Source: an uncultured Bacilli bacterium
GTDB taxonomy: Bacteria > Bacillota_I > Bacilli_A > RF39 > UBA660
Assembly: GCA_949113215.1 (NCBI GenBank)
Contig: CARZYU010000028.1
Span: forward strand, 1 to 6,016
Length of the DNA stretch: 6,016 nt
Reading direction: 5' to 3'
The notes below the pieces were generated by a model. That model was not told the origin of the DNA. It ran no database searches and saw nothing but the letters and a program-made list of their open reading frames with translations. Position 1 is the first letter of the stretch. Every line of letters begins with the position of its first letter. Positions 1-5,684 of the stretch are shown here, piece by piece. A program made the position numbers and the translations under genes.

Positions 1-71
1 GATGTAGTTTAATGGTAGAACCTCAGCCTTCCAAGCTGACTACGTGGGTTCGATTCCCATCATCTGCTCCA
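1..71 (+). tRNA. tRNA-Gly(TCC), 5' end cut by window edge
   Basis: The anticodon arm is a five-pair stem (TCAGC/GCTGA) closing the loop CTTCCAA, which gives anticodon TCC and glycine. The T arm contains GGTTCGATTCC. The 3' acceptor strand CATCTGC is followed by discriminator T and an encoded CCA ending at 71. The matching 5' acceptor strand should read GCAGATG, but the window opens at GATG, so about three bases are missing to the left. Otherwise the cloverleaf is intact. A terminator hairpin follows 10 bases later, so this is the last gene of its transcript. An encoded CCA is common in Bacillota tRNA genes. Confidence 0.96.
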
Positions 72-81
72 TTTAGGAAAT

Positions 82-110
82 ACCCTTGTATTACAAGGGT
101 TTTTTATTTT
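82..110 (+). terminator. Rho-independent terminator after tRNA-Gly
   Basis: A perfect 7-bp stem (ACCCTTG at 82-88, CAAGGGT at 94-100) with loop TATTA is followed directly by a T-rich tract to 110. It ends the tRNA transcript on the plus strand. Confidence 0.9.
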
Positions 111-210
111 AACTGTTGATTTAGACCACACTTTGATAACAAACTTTTTACATGTGTCTCTTTGTTTATTATAGCACAATCCACTATTTGTCTCTATCTC
201 TTAAAAAAGT

Positions 211-250
211 AAAAAAAGAAGTTCCAAAAAATGGAGCCTCTTTTCTTTTT
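211..250 (-). terminator. Terminator after the first XRE repressor gene
   Basis: Read on the minus strand, an A-rich arm with GGCTCC pairs through a T-rich loop with GGAACTTC and runs into a long T tract (217-211). The stem has about 11 pairs with one G-T wobble and one C/A mismatch. It lies 8-47 bases past the stop of the repressor gene at 258. Because the stem is flanked by A's and T's it could also stop weak plus-strand transcription. The rest of 111-210 shows no gene or clear signal. Confidence 0.7.
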
Positions 251-257
251 ATAACAC

Positions 258-479
258 TTACTTAGTTGATCTCGGATAAGCTTTTCGCTCATCTGTCAGC
301 CCAACCAAATAATCAATACTGACATGGAAATAAACTGCTAACTTTTTCAAGGAGTCGATTGGAATACTTAAATTTCCTGTTTCATACCTTGAATACGTTG
401 TTTGATAACAATTCAAAACAGCCGCAACTTCCCTTTGACTTAAATCATGATCCTCTCTTAAATCTTTTAAACGATTCAT
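258..479 (-). CDS. XRE/Cro-family HTH repressor (copy A)
   Basis: A 73-residue stand-alone helix-turn-helix DNA-binding protein of the XRE/Cro/CI type. It starts MNRLKDLRED, followed by the HTH core (LSQREVAAVLNC, then QTTYSRYETG at about residues 26-35), then LKKLAVYFHVSIDYLVG, a typical ending for small Bacillota XRE regulators. There is no sensor domain. I chose ATG at 477-479 because GGTGG lies 5 bases upstream. The in-frame GTG at 495-497 would place that ribosome site inside the gene and has no site of its own. Copy B upstream begins with the same MNRLxDLRED, which supports this start. About 35 of the first 62 residues match copy B, so the two arose by tandem duplication. Two palindromic sites lie just upstream, which suggests autoregulation. 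The physiological signal is unknown. Confidence 0.9.
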   Translation of the reverse strand: MNRLKDLREDHDLSQREVAAVLNCYQTTYSRYETGNLSIPIDSLKKLAVYFHVSIDYLVGLTDERKAYPRSTK

Positions 480-511
480 CTTATCCACCACTTTCACTAA
501 CTTGATTTTAA

Positions 512-540
512 ATTATGCGAAAGAAGCATATTAAAATCTA
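512..540 (-). promoter_or_regulatory. Candidate promoter of XRE copy A
   Basis: On the minus strand TAGATT (540-535) and CATAAT (517-512) are separated by 17 bases. The -10 matches consensus at five of six positions and the -35 at only three. The -10 overlaps the palindrome 514-530 and the -35 overlaps the palindrome 535-559, as expected for a promoter shut off by its own product. Tentative because of the weak -35. Confidence 0.4.
514..530. promoter_or_regulatory. Operator-like palindrome 1 (ATGC-N7-GCAT)
   Basis: Outer arms TATGC and GCATA flank a 7-base centre whose inner bases do not pair. It shares the core ATGC-N7-GCAT with three other sites in this window. Its centre (522) is 25 bp from that of palindrome 2 (547). 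It lies 34 bp upstream of the copy A start codon and is a likely repressor site by position and symmetry. Confidence 0.65.
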
Positions 541-559
541 TGCTATATTCGCATAGATT
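535..559. promoter_or_regulatory. Operator-like palindrome 2 (9-bp arms)
   Basis: A perfect inverted repeat with arms AATCTATGC and GCATAGATT around TATATTC. The core is again ATGC-N7-GCAT. It overlaps the stop codon of XRE copy B (558-560). It may be a distal operator for copy A. Since T's follow the second arm on the minus strand, it might also act as a weak terminator for copy B, but the stem is AT-rich and the T run is short. Confidence 0.65.
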
Positions 560-758
560 ATTTTTTCTTTCCTGAAAACCCAATGAGATAATCGACACTC
601 ACATCATAAAAAGTTGCCAATTTCTTCAATAAATCGAGGGGTACATTAACCTCCTCTGATTCATAACGAGAATAAGTACTTTGAGAACAGTGTAAAATAT
701 TCGCTAGATCCGCTTGGGTCAAGTCTTTATCCTCTCTGAGATCCCTCAATCGATTCAT
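558..758 (-). CDS. XRE/Cro-family HTH repressor (copy B)
   Basis: A 66-residue single-domain helix-turn-helix protein, paralogous to copy A and 78 bp upstream of it on the same strand. It begins MNRLRDLRED, then the HTH core (LTQADLANILHC, QSTYSRYES), and ends LKKLATFYDVSVDYLIG with a lysine-rich tip. I chose ATG at 756-758: GGTGA (769-765) is 6 bases before it, whereas the ATG at 762-764 directly abuts GGTGA with no spacing. The recognition-helix region differs from copy A at several residues (HCSQST versus NCYQTT), so the two may differ in affinity. Divergent to the small membrane-protein gene, it probably represses both that promoter and its own through the palindromes at 785-826. Ligand and signal unknown. 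Confidence 0.9.
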   Translation of the reverse strand: MNRLRDLREDKDLTQADLANILHCSQSTYSRYESEEVNVPLDLLKKLATFYDVSVDYLIGFSGKKK

Positions 759-775
759 GTTCATTCACCATGCCC

Positions 776-811
776 ATTGTACTTTATGCGATTGTCGCAT
801 ATTGACTTTTA
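776..811 (-). promoter_or_regulatory. Weak candidate promoter region of XRE copy B
   Basis: On the minus strand there are two possible -10 boxes: TACAAT (781-776) and CATAAA (788-783). Neither has a good -35 about 17 bases upstream. The second reproduces the geometry at copy A, with the -10 overlapping the near palindrome and the -35 position abutting the far one. Placed here mainly by position. Confidence 0.3.
785..801. promoter_or_regulatory. Operator-like palindrome 3 (perfect, 7-bp arms)
   Basis: Arms TATGCGA and TCGCATA flank TTG, giving a perfect 17-bp dyad with the core ATGC-N7-GCAT. It sits just upstream of copy B and ends at the -35 of the plus-strand promoter. Its centre (793) is 25 bp from palindrome 4 (818), the same spacing as between palindromes 1 and 2. 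Confidence 0.8.
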
Positions 812-830
812 TGCAATATTTGCATACAAT
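802..830 (+). promoter_or_regulatory. Sigma-A promoter for the small membrane protein gene
   Basis: TTGACT at 802-807 and TACAAT at 825-830 are separated by exactly 17 bp, each one base off consensus. Transcription would begin near 837, leaving a leader of about 42 bases before the ATG at 879. Palindrome 4 fills the spacer and covers the first two bases of the -10, so a bound repressor would block RNA polymerase. Confidence 0.8.
810..826. promoter_or_regulatory. Operator-like palindrome 4, inside the plus-strand promoter
   Basis: Perfect dyad TATGCAA-TAT-TTGCATA sharing ATGC-N7-GCAT with palindromes 1-3. It lies between the -35 and -10 of the promoter at 802-830, a classical repressor position. 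The neighbouring XRE proteins are the obvious candidate binders. Confidence 0.8.
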
Positions 831-878
831 GATATTAATGAAAAGTATACATATTGTGGTACATGGGAGAGTTGATGG

Positions 879-1136
879 ATGAAAAAATTAAACGCTATTC
901 AAAAATGTAGAATCGTTCACACTGTCGAAAAGACACTTTACTTTATCAGTGGTTTCATCACGTTAAACGCGATTCTTTTCTATTTTTCTTTGGAAAGCAC
1001 TTATCAATACGATCATCATTTCCCAAAGCTATTCTTTCCCTTCCTCATCAGTGTTGTAGTTTCTATCCCTATTTTACTCTTAGAACTTAGCAATCGTCTC
1101 ACTACAAAATTATGGTTTCATTTCTTCCATTCTTAA
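879..1136 (+). CDS. Small two-helix membrane protein, function unknown
   Basis: I do not recognise the family of this 85-residue protein. A basic N-terminus (MKKLNAIQKCR) is followed by a hydrophobic segment at about 18-38, a short polar loop with YQYDHH at 40-50, a second hydrophobic segment at about 51-70, and a basic aromatic tail (NRLTTKLWFHFFHS). By the positive-inside rule both ends should be cytoplasmic and the loop outside. The start is ATG 879, with GGGAG (865-869) nine bases upstream. The nearby ATG at 875 is in another frame and stops after 11 codons. The gene is divergent from two XRE repressors, and its promoter carries a putative operator, so it looks like the controlled output of that module. 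No terminator follows, so transcription may continue into the hydrolase gene 91 bp downstream. Roles as a small membrane effector, immunity factor or toxin are guesses. Confidence 0.8.
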   Translation: MKKLNAIQKCRIVHTVEKTLYFISGFITLNAILFYFSLESTYQYDHHFPKLFFPFLISVVVSIPILLLELSNRLTTKLWFHFFHS

Positions 1137-1227
1137 AAGCCAAATAGATCGAGTAAGATATTTTTTAGGGCATACATTGAGAAAAAACGACATATAAATA
1201 ACTAGAAAAAAATATGAGGTGAAATGG

Positions 1228-2595
1228 ATGAATAAAAAACTTGCTCTTTATTTATGTGGTATTACCATTTTTTTGGTTGCTAGTTTCTCTTGGATTTATC
1301 TCGGAAAAAAGGAAAACAAGCCAAAGACAAGATCTTTAGAAGCAACGGTACTTGCTGCTTCTAAAAATCAGATTACTGTTCAAGACAGTCAAAATGTCAT
1401 TTACACATTTCTAATCGACGATCTCATTCCAGATGTAGGTTCGAGAGTCGTCATCGAATACACGGGACTTCTAGACAAAAATACGGAGCGTCAAGAAGGT
1501 AGAATCAGGGAATACGCCCCTTCTCCTAGAGGAAACAACGAAGATGGAATTCCCTATGCCTGGTTGGATGACGGAATTTTTAGTCAGTATTACATCCTAG
1601 CAAATGAAAAGTTAAAGACGCTTTCCCTAGATGAGAAAATAGGACAACTGTTCTTAGCAAGGTATCCTGATAACGCCAAGGAAATATTGAAAGATTACCC
1701 TCTAGGAGGTTTCGTATTCTTTGAAAAAGATTTCAAAGACAAATCCCAAAAAGAAGTTCAGAATATGATCAAAGAATTACAAGAAAAAAGTAACATCCCT
1801 CTTTTAACCGCTGTCGATGAAGAAGGTGGAAAAGTCGTTCGTGTCAGTAGCAATCCTAAATTAGCAAACGAAAAATTCCCATCTTCACAGGAGTTATATG
1901 CTACTGGTGGATGGGACGCGATTACCAAAGATACCATCGAAAAAAATGAATTATTAGGAGATTTAGGTCTTAATGTAAACTTAGCTCCAGTGGTCGATGT
2001 TTCAACAGATCCAAATGATTACATCTACGAAAGAAGCTTTGGAAAAAATACAGATCTCACTTCCAAATACGCCAAAACCGTAATCGAAGCGAGCCACGGC
2101 AGTAAAGTATCCGATACACTCAAACATTTTCCAGGTTATGGAAGCAATAGCGATACTCACGCGGGAGGATCAACGGACAATCGAACGTTAGAAGCCATTC
2201 GTCAAAATGATTTACCACCATTCAAAGCAGGAATTGAGGTGGGTGCAGAAGCTGTCTTAGTCAGTCACAATACCATCACCAATTTAGATGCCTCTAATCC
2301 TGCTTCCCTTTCACCAAGTGTCCACAATCTCCTTCGAAATGATCTTGACTTCACTGGTATTATCATGACGGACAATATGGATATGGCTGCCGTATCTTCG
2401 ATTCCAAACGCAATTGTCAAGGCTCTTCTCGCTGGAAATGATTTAATCATTACGACAGATTACCAAGAAGCCTTTCGTTCGGTCAACGATGCCTTGGATG
2501 ATGGAACTCTAAGTGAGGAACTAATCGATAAACTAGCTTTCCGAGTCTTAGCTTGGAAATATTATAAAGGGCTCATGTTTGAAATACAAAAATAA
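1228..2595 (+). CDS. nagZ: Membrane-anchored family 3 glycoside hydrolase, NagZ-like beta-N-acetylglucosaminidase
   Basis: This 455-residue enzyme probably removes non-reducing GlcNAc from peptidoglycan fragments outside the cell. Residues 1-4 are MNKK, then one hydrophobic segment (about 5-25) and a basic stretch. No proper lipobox is seen, so it is likely a signal anchor. Residues about 36-95 look like a small beta-rich domain. From about 120 to 447 runs a GH3 TIM barrel: EKIGQLF, GGFVFF, VDEEGG (196-201), LAPVVDV, ERSFG (268-272), KHFPGYG (299-305) followed by SNSDTH with the family's Asp/His pair (D309, H311), and IIMTDNMDM with nucleophile candidate D382. No C-terminal GH3 domain follows. 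The usual H or D in KHFPG(H/D)G is Y here. The start is ATG 1228, preceded at 5 bases by AGGTGA (1217-1222). The in-frame GTG at 1219 lies inside that site. No convincing promoter was found in the 91-bp gap. A wall-recycling role is from family knowledge. Confidence 0.9.
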   Translation: MNKKLALYLCGITIFLVASFSWIYLGKKENKPKTRSLEATVLAASKNQITVQDSQNVIYTFLIDDLIPDVGSRVVIEYTGLLDKNTERQEGRIREYAPSPRGNNEDGIPYAWLDDGIFSQYYILANEKLKTLSLDEKIGQLFLARYPDNAKEILKDYPLGGFVFFEKDFKDKSQKEVQNMIKELQEKSNIPLLTAVDEEGGKVVRVSSNPKLANEKFPSSQELYATGGWDAITKDTIEKNELLGDLGLNVNLAPVVDVSTDPNDYIYERSFGKNTDLTSKYAKTVIEASHGSKVSDTLKHFPGYGSNSDTHAGGSTDNRTLEAIRQNDLPPFKAGIEVGAEAVLVSHNTITNLDASNPASLSPSVHNLLRNDLDFTGIIMTDNMDMAAVSSIPNAIVKALLAGNDLIITTDYQEAFRSVNDALDDGTLSEELIDKLAFRVLAWKYYKGLMFEIQK

Positions 2596-2612
2596 AATTT
2601 TCACAATCACAT

Positions 2613-2651
2613 AAAAAAGAGAATGTTAAATAAAAACACATTCTCTTTTTT
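2613..2651. terminator. Bidirectional terminator shared by nagZ and the nrd operon
   Basis: A perfect 14-bp stem (2613-2626 with 2638-2651) encloses an 11-base loop. One strand has six A's at its outer end and the other six T's, so it works in both directions. It lies 17 bases after the nagZ stop. Its right arm is inside nrdG and encodes the last codons, and the nrdG stop (2628-2626) lies at the loop-left arm junction. Confidence 0.9.
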
Positions 2652-3180
2652 GATATCCATTAATTTCTTCTTCATAATCGTCTTGGCATTCTTTTAATAG
2701 ACATACCGAATTGGTTCTAAGACTTTCTTTCACATCGATGACTCTTTGATTTTTGGATCCTTTGAACTTCAAATTCAAACTGAACTGTTCAAGGATGAAC
2801 TTTCCATCTACCAAAACATCAATATAATTCAAAAGTTCTCGTTGTTTTTTATTGTTTAAAATATCTTCATAGAGGAAGCCCGTATAACACCAGACATCCA
2901 TTCCTAGACTTTTCGCATATTTACAAATTTCAATACAGGGTTCTACTTGAAAAAGTGGATCTCCACCTGATAACGTAATTCCTGTTTGACCCTTCAACTC
3001 GCGAATGGCTTCTTTCACTTCGTCGACAGAGACTTCTACTCCACCTTTAAAATCGTGGGTTTGAGGATTCTGGCACCCAAGACAAGCATGAGAACATCCT
3101 TGTGTCCAAAGTACCGTACGAATCCCCACCCCATCGACAATACTATCCGGTTGTAAATCTGCAGCTAAACGAATTGTCAT
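2626..3180 (-). CDS. nrdG: Anaerobic ribonucleotide reductase activase (radical SAM)
   Basis: NrdG uses a [4Fe-4S] cluster and S-adenosylmethionine to abstract hydrogen from a glycine of the reductase, creating the glycyl radical needed for anaerobic dNTP synthesis. The 184 residues show the CX3CX2C cluster motif at C29, C33, C36 (CSHACLGC), the SAM-binding SGGDP at 71-75, VWCYTGF (97-102), DVLVDGKF (121-128) and KGSKNQRVIDV (140-150), all typical of NrdG. About 30 residues after that (ECQDDYEEEINGYQ and a short tail) look like an extension beyond the usual end, and its last codons form half of the terminator. The ATG shares one base with the stop of the 54-aa glycyl-radical ORF (TAATG). No strong Shine-Dalgarno precedes it, so translation is probably coupled. 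Its likely substrate here is the glycine in that separate small protein. Confidence 0.95.
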   Translation of the reverse strand: MTIRLAADLQPDSIVDGVGIRTVLWTQGCSHACLGCQNPQTHDFKGGVEVSVDEVKEAIRELKGQTGITLSGGDPLFQVEPCIEICKYAKSLGMDVWCYTGFLYEDILNNKKQRELLNYIDVLVDGKFILEQFSLNLKFKGSKNQRVIDVKESLRTNSVCLLKECQDDYEEEINGYQKRECVFI

Positions 3181-3344
3181 TATTTACTAGCAACGATACC
3201 TTCGGTACCATGTTTCACACGATCATGTTCTTCGGCTCTTTTGGCATTGTTGAAACGATCTACCGTTCCTACCAAATAACCTGTAATTCTACGAATCCTT
3301 TCGAATCCTACTCCTTCTCCAATTTTCTTTTCTTCTGCTTTCAT
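3180..3344 (-). CDS. Stand-alone glycyl-radical domain of class III ribonucleotide reductase (split NrdD C-terminus)
   Basis: A 54-residue protein that matches the extreme C-terminus of ordinary NrdD. GFERIRRITGYLVG is followed by DRFNNAKRAEEHDRVKHG. Known NrdD tails such as E. coli's (RVCGYLG, FN, K, E, RVKH in that order) share this pattern, and by that alignment the radical glycine is G22. The nrdD ORF upstream ends without this motif, so the two proteins should together form the reductase, with NrdG as activase. The start is ATG 3344-3342, 8 bases after AGGAGG (3358-3353). The ORF is in the same frame as nrdD but separated from it by two TAA codons, at 3362-3360 and 3350-3348. Its stop overlaps the nrdG ATG by one base. 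The first 13 residues (KAEEKK) are charged and may be a linker. Identity as a glycyl-radical domain is strong; function as a separate subunit is inferred. Confidence 0.88.
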   Translation of the reverse strand: MKAEEKKIGEGVGFERIRRITGYLVGTVDRFNNAKRAEEHDRVKHGTEGIVASK

Positions 3345-3352
3345 TTTTTACT

Positions 3353-3360
3353 CCTCCTTT
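3353..3360 (-). promoter_or_regulatory. Strong Shine-Dalgarno of the glycyl-radical ORF
   Basis: AAAGGAGG complements the 3' end of 16S rRNA completely. It begins on the last base of the nrdD stop codon, with 8 bases to the ATG if counted from AGGAGG. It shows that the 54-aa ORF is translated on its own, and its strength suggests high expression of the small protein. Confidence 0.85.
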
Positions 3361-5636
3361 TATTGATTGCAGCTTGCACACTTTATTTTTTCTAAACTGA
3401 CGGCTTCAAAATTTCTTCTTCCACAGCCAGGGCAAACATCTCCAATGACTCCAGTATAGCCACACACTGGATCTCGATCGACTGGATGGTTGATTGCTCC
3501 ATATCCAATCTTATTATCGTGCATCAAACGAACGATTTTTTCAAAGGCATCTACATTATTAGCCGTGTCACCATCGACCTCAATGTAACTAATATGTCCA
3601 CCATTCGTAAGAGCATGATAAGGTCCCTCTAATTTCAATTTATCCACAATCGAAATATTGTAATAAACTGGAACGTGGAACGAATTGGTATAATAGCTTC
3701 GATCTGTTACACCAGGAATCATTCCATAAATGGATTTATCAATGTTCGTAAATCTTCCTGATAACCCTTCTGCTGGAGTTGCAATGACAGAGAAATTCAA
3801 ACGATACTCCCCGGCATATTCATCTGCCTTTTTACGAATGTGTTTGATGATTTCAAGTCCCAACTTCTGTGCTTCTTTGCTTTCTCCATGATGTTCTCCA
3901 ATGAGAGCTTTCAAGCATTCCGCCAAACCGATGAATCCGAATGTCAATGTCCCATTCTTTAAAACTCTTCTAAGGCGATCTCCTGGTTTTAGGGTTTCCG
4001 AATCAATCCACACTCCCTGTCCTAACAAGAATGGGAAGTTTTGAACATGTCTTGAACATTGAATTTCAAAACGTTCCAACAACTGATCTTTCACAAGTTC
4101 CATAAGTTCATCAAGTTCCTTATAAAAACCTTTCATATCTGGTTTTCCTAACGTTACCACTCCATGTTTGATTCCCAAACGAACTAAGTTCATCGAAGTA
4201 AAGGATAAATTACCACGACCTGGGGTAATCGTATTCGATGGAACCGCTACGTTTGACATAACACGAGTACGGCATCCCATATAAGCGACTTCTGTTCTAT
4301 AATCTCCCTCTTTGTAAGCCGATAAATTATAAGGAGAATCGATAAAGGAAAAGTTAGGGAACAACCTCTTTGCTGACACCTTACAAGATAAGCGGAATAA
4401 ATCATAGTTTGGATCTTTCTCGTTGTAATTCACGCCTTCTTTTACCTTAAATATAGAAATCGGAAAAATTGGTGTTTCTCCTCTTCCTAAACCAGCATCG
4501 AGCGCCAACAAATAATTTCGTAACACCATTCTTCCTTCAGGAGACGTATCCGTTCCGAAGTTAATCGATGAAAATGGAACTTGAGCTCCTGCTCTTGAAT
4601 GCATCGTATTTAAATTGTGAATGAACGCTTCCATGGCCTGGAATGTAATACGATCCGTTCTAGCCATCGCCTTATCGTAAGCTTTATAGAAAATGCGTTC
4701 TACTTGCTCACTATCTTTATAGAATTGTTCAAACATTGTAATGTCTAATTCAATACTCTTCAATTTATCAATTTCTTTGGTAATGGTCTTAAACGCTACA
4801 TAGTTTAAGAAACCACCCACATCAAATAGATCATAGAGTAATTGTTTAAACTGCTTCTTGAATGTCTTTAATACTCCAGGAGCCATATAATAATCAAATG
4901 CCGGAATACTCTGTCCTCCATGTTGATCATTTTGGTTCGATTGAATGGCAATGGCTGCCAAAGCAGTATAAGAAATGATATCGTTAGGGCATCTCAAATG
5001 ACCATGTCCTGTCGAAAAACCATCTTTGAACAACTTTTCCAAATCGATCTGGCAACAAGTCGTCGTTCCCATTGGCAAGAAATCCATATCGTGAATATGA
5101 ATCAATCCAGAATCGTGTGCTTCGGCAAACTTTTTGTTCATGAGATAAGACTGAGCGAACTGTTTGGAAATGGTTGCACCATATTGGAGCATCGTTCCCA
5201 TGGCCGTATCTCCATTGACATTGGCATTGTCACGCTTCGAGTCTTCATCCTTCGCTGCTTTTAGAGAAAGTGCTTCGATGGCCTTCGTTAATTTATGTTC
5301 TTTCGAATGGAATACTTTTCTCGATTCTGCTCTTCTCTCTCGGTAACTAGAAAAAGCTTCTAATACATCGGCATACTCGAGCTCTCTTAGACTTTGTTCA
5401 ATCAAATCTTGAATATCTTCAATTTTAATTGTCTTTTCTTCTTTGTAATTTTTTTCAATTTGTTCTAATACCCTCACATAGACCTTATTCGCATCTTCTG
5501 CTGTATAAGTTTCATTGGTTGTTCCATCAAATCCTTTGCGAATAGCCGTAGCAATTTTTTCACCATTAAATTCTGCCTTACGACCACTTCGTTTGATGAC
5601 TTGAAGGTCTTTGATTTCTGGAACTGTTGTCGTCAT
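3360..5636 (-). CDS. nrdD: Anaerobic ribonucleoside-triphosphate reductase, large subunit lacking the glycyl-radical motif
   Basis: Class III reductase that converts ribonucleoside triphosphates to deoxy forms without oxygen. Of 758 residues, about 10-100 form an ATP-cone (LQVIKRSGRKAEF onward) for allosteric control. The ten-stranded barrel follows: IHIHDMDFLPMG (179-190), CC (194-195), DQHGGQSIPAFDYYMAP (237-253), QVPFSSINFGTDTS (352-365), GRGETPIFPISIFK (384-397), MGCRTRV (453-459, a likely radical-carrying cysteine at 455), NLSFTSMNL, FGFIGLAE and GRFTNIDKSIYG. The end is a cysteine-rich segment: C725, C735 and C738 (CPGC), C753 and C756 (CASC), then NQ and stop. NrdD normally continues into RxxGYLG with the radical glycine. 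That part is absent here and lies in the next ORF. The start is ATG 5636-5634, with GGGAGG upstream. It leads the operon nrdD, 54-aa ORF, nrdG. Activity without the small protein is not expected. Confidence 0.96.
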   Translation of the reverse strand: MTTTVPEIKDLQVIKRSGRKAEFNGEKIATAIRKGFDGTTNETYTAEDANKVYVRVLEQIEKNYKEEKTIKIEDIQDLIEQSLRELEYADVLEAFSSYRERRAESRKVFHSKEHKLTKAIEALSLKAAKDEDSKRDNANVNGDTAMGTMLQYGATISKQFAQSYLMNKKFAEAHDSGLIHIHDMDFLPMGTTTCCQIDLEKLFKDGFSTGHGHLRCPNDIISYTALAAIAIQSNQNDQHGGQSIPAFDYYMAPGVLKTFKKQFKQLLYDLFDVGGFLNYVAFKTITKEIDKLKSIELDITMFEQFYKDSEQVERIFYKAYDKAMARTDRITFQAMEAFIHNLNTMHSRAGAQVPFSSINFGTDTSPEGRMVLRNYLLALDAGLGRGETPIFPISIFKVKEGVNYNEKDPNYDLFRLSCKVSAKRLFPNFSFIDSPYNLSAYKEGDYRTEVAYMGCRTRVMSNVAVPSNTITPGRGNLSFTSMNLVRLGIKHGVVTLGKPDMKGFYKELDELMELVKDQLLERFEIQCSRHVQNFPFLLGQGVWIDSETLKPGDRLRRVLKNGTLTFGFIGLAECLKALIGEHHGESKEAQKLGLEIIKHIRKKADEYAGEYRLNFSVIATPAEGLSGRFTNIDKSIYGMIPGVTDRSYYTNSFHVPVYYNISIVDKLKLEGPYHALTNGGHISYIEVDGDTANNVDAFEKIVRLMHDNKIGYGAINHPVDRDPVCGYTGVIGDVCPGCGRRNFEAVSLEKIKCASCNQ

Positions 5637-5654
5637 GTTTTTACCTCCCTTATG

Positions 5655-5664
5655 ACAAAATATT
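5655..5664. promoter_or_regulatory. Possible NrdR box (single, weak)
   Basis: CAAAATATTG differs at one position from CAATATATTG, the core of the NrdR box as I recall it. It lies in the nrdD leader, between the predicted start site and the ribosome binding site. NrdR boxes usually come in pairs about 31 bp apart, and I found no second copy at that distance, so chance similarity is quite possible. Confidence 0.25.
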
Positions 5665-5684
5665 GTATCCTTCTTACAACATTA

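Noticed and set aside
1177..1206. Promoter for nagZ in the gap after the small membrane gene
   Set aside because: TTGAGA at 1177 has no acceptable -10 at 16-18 bp, and TATAAA at 1193 has no -35. The evidence is too weak to annotate.
1219..1227. GTG at 1219 as the nagZ start
   Set aside because: This GTG is part of the AGGTGA ribosome site that serves the ATG at 1228. A start inside the site would have no site of its own.
2265..2450. Minus-strand open frame inside nagZ
   Set aside because: It is opposite the conserved catalytic part of the hydrolase and has no ribosome site.
3342..3362. Readthrough, selenocysteine recoding or a sequencing error joining nrdD to the small ORF
   Set aside because: Two TAA codons (not TGA) lie in frame within 15 bases, and a full Shine-Dalgarno with good spacing sits between them. 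Two independent errors plus a chance ribosome site are unlikely.
3102..3395. Plus-strand open frame of 97 codons
   Set aside because: It is antisense to nrdG, the glycyl-radical ORF and the end of nrdD, and has no ribosome site. The minus-strand reading has clear family motifs.
4920..5346. Two plus-strand open frames inside nrdD
   Set aside because: They are antisense shadows of a long gene with well-conserved motifs and show no start signals.
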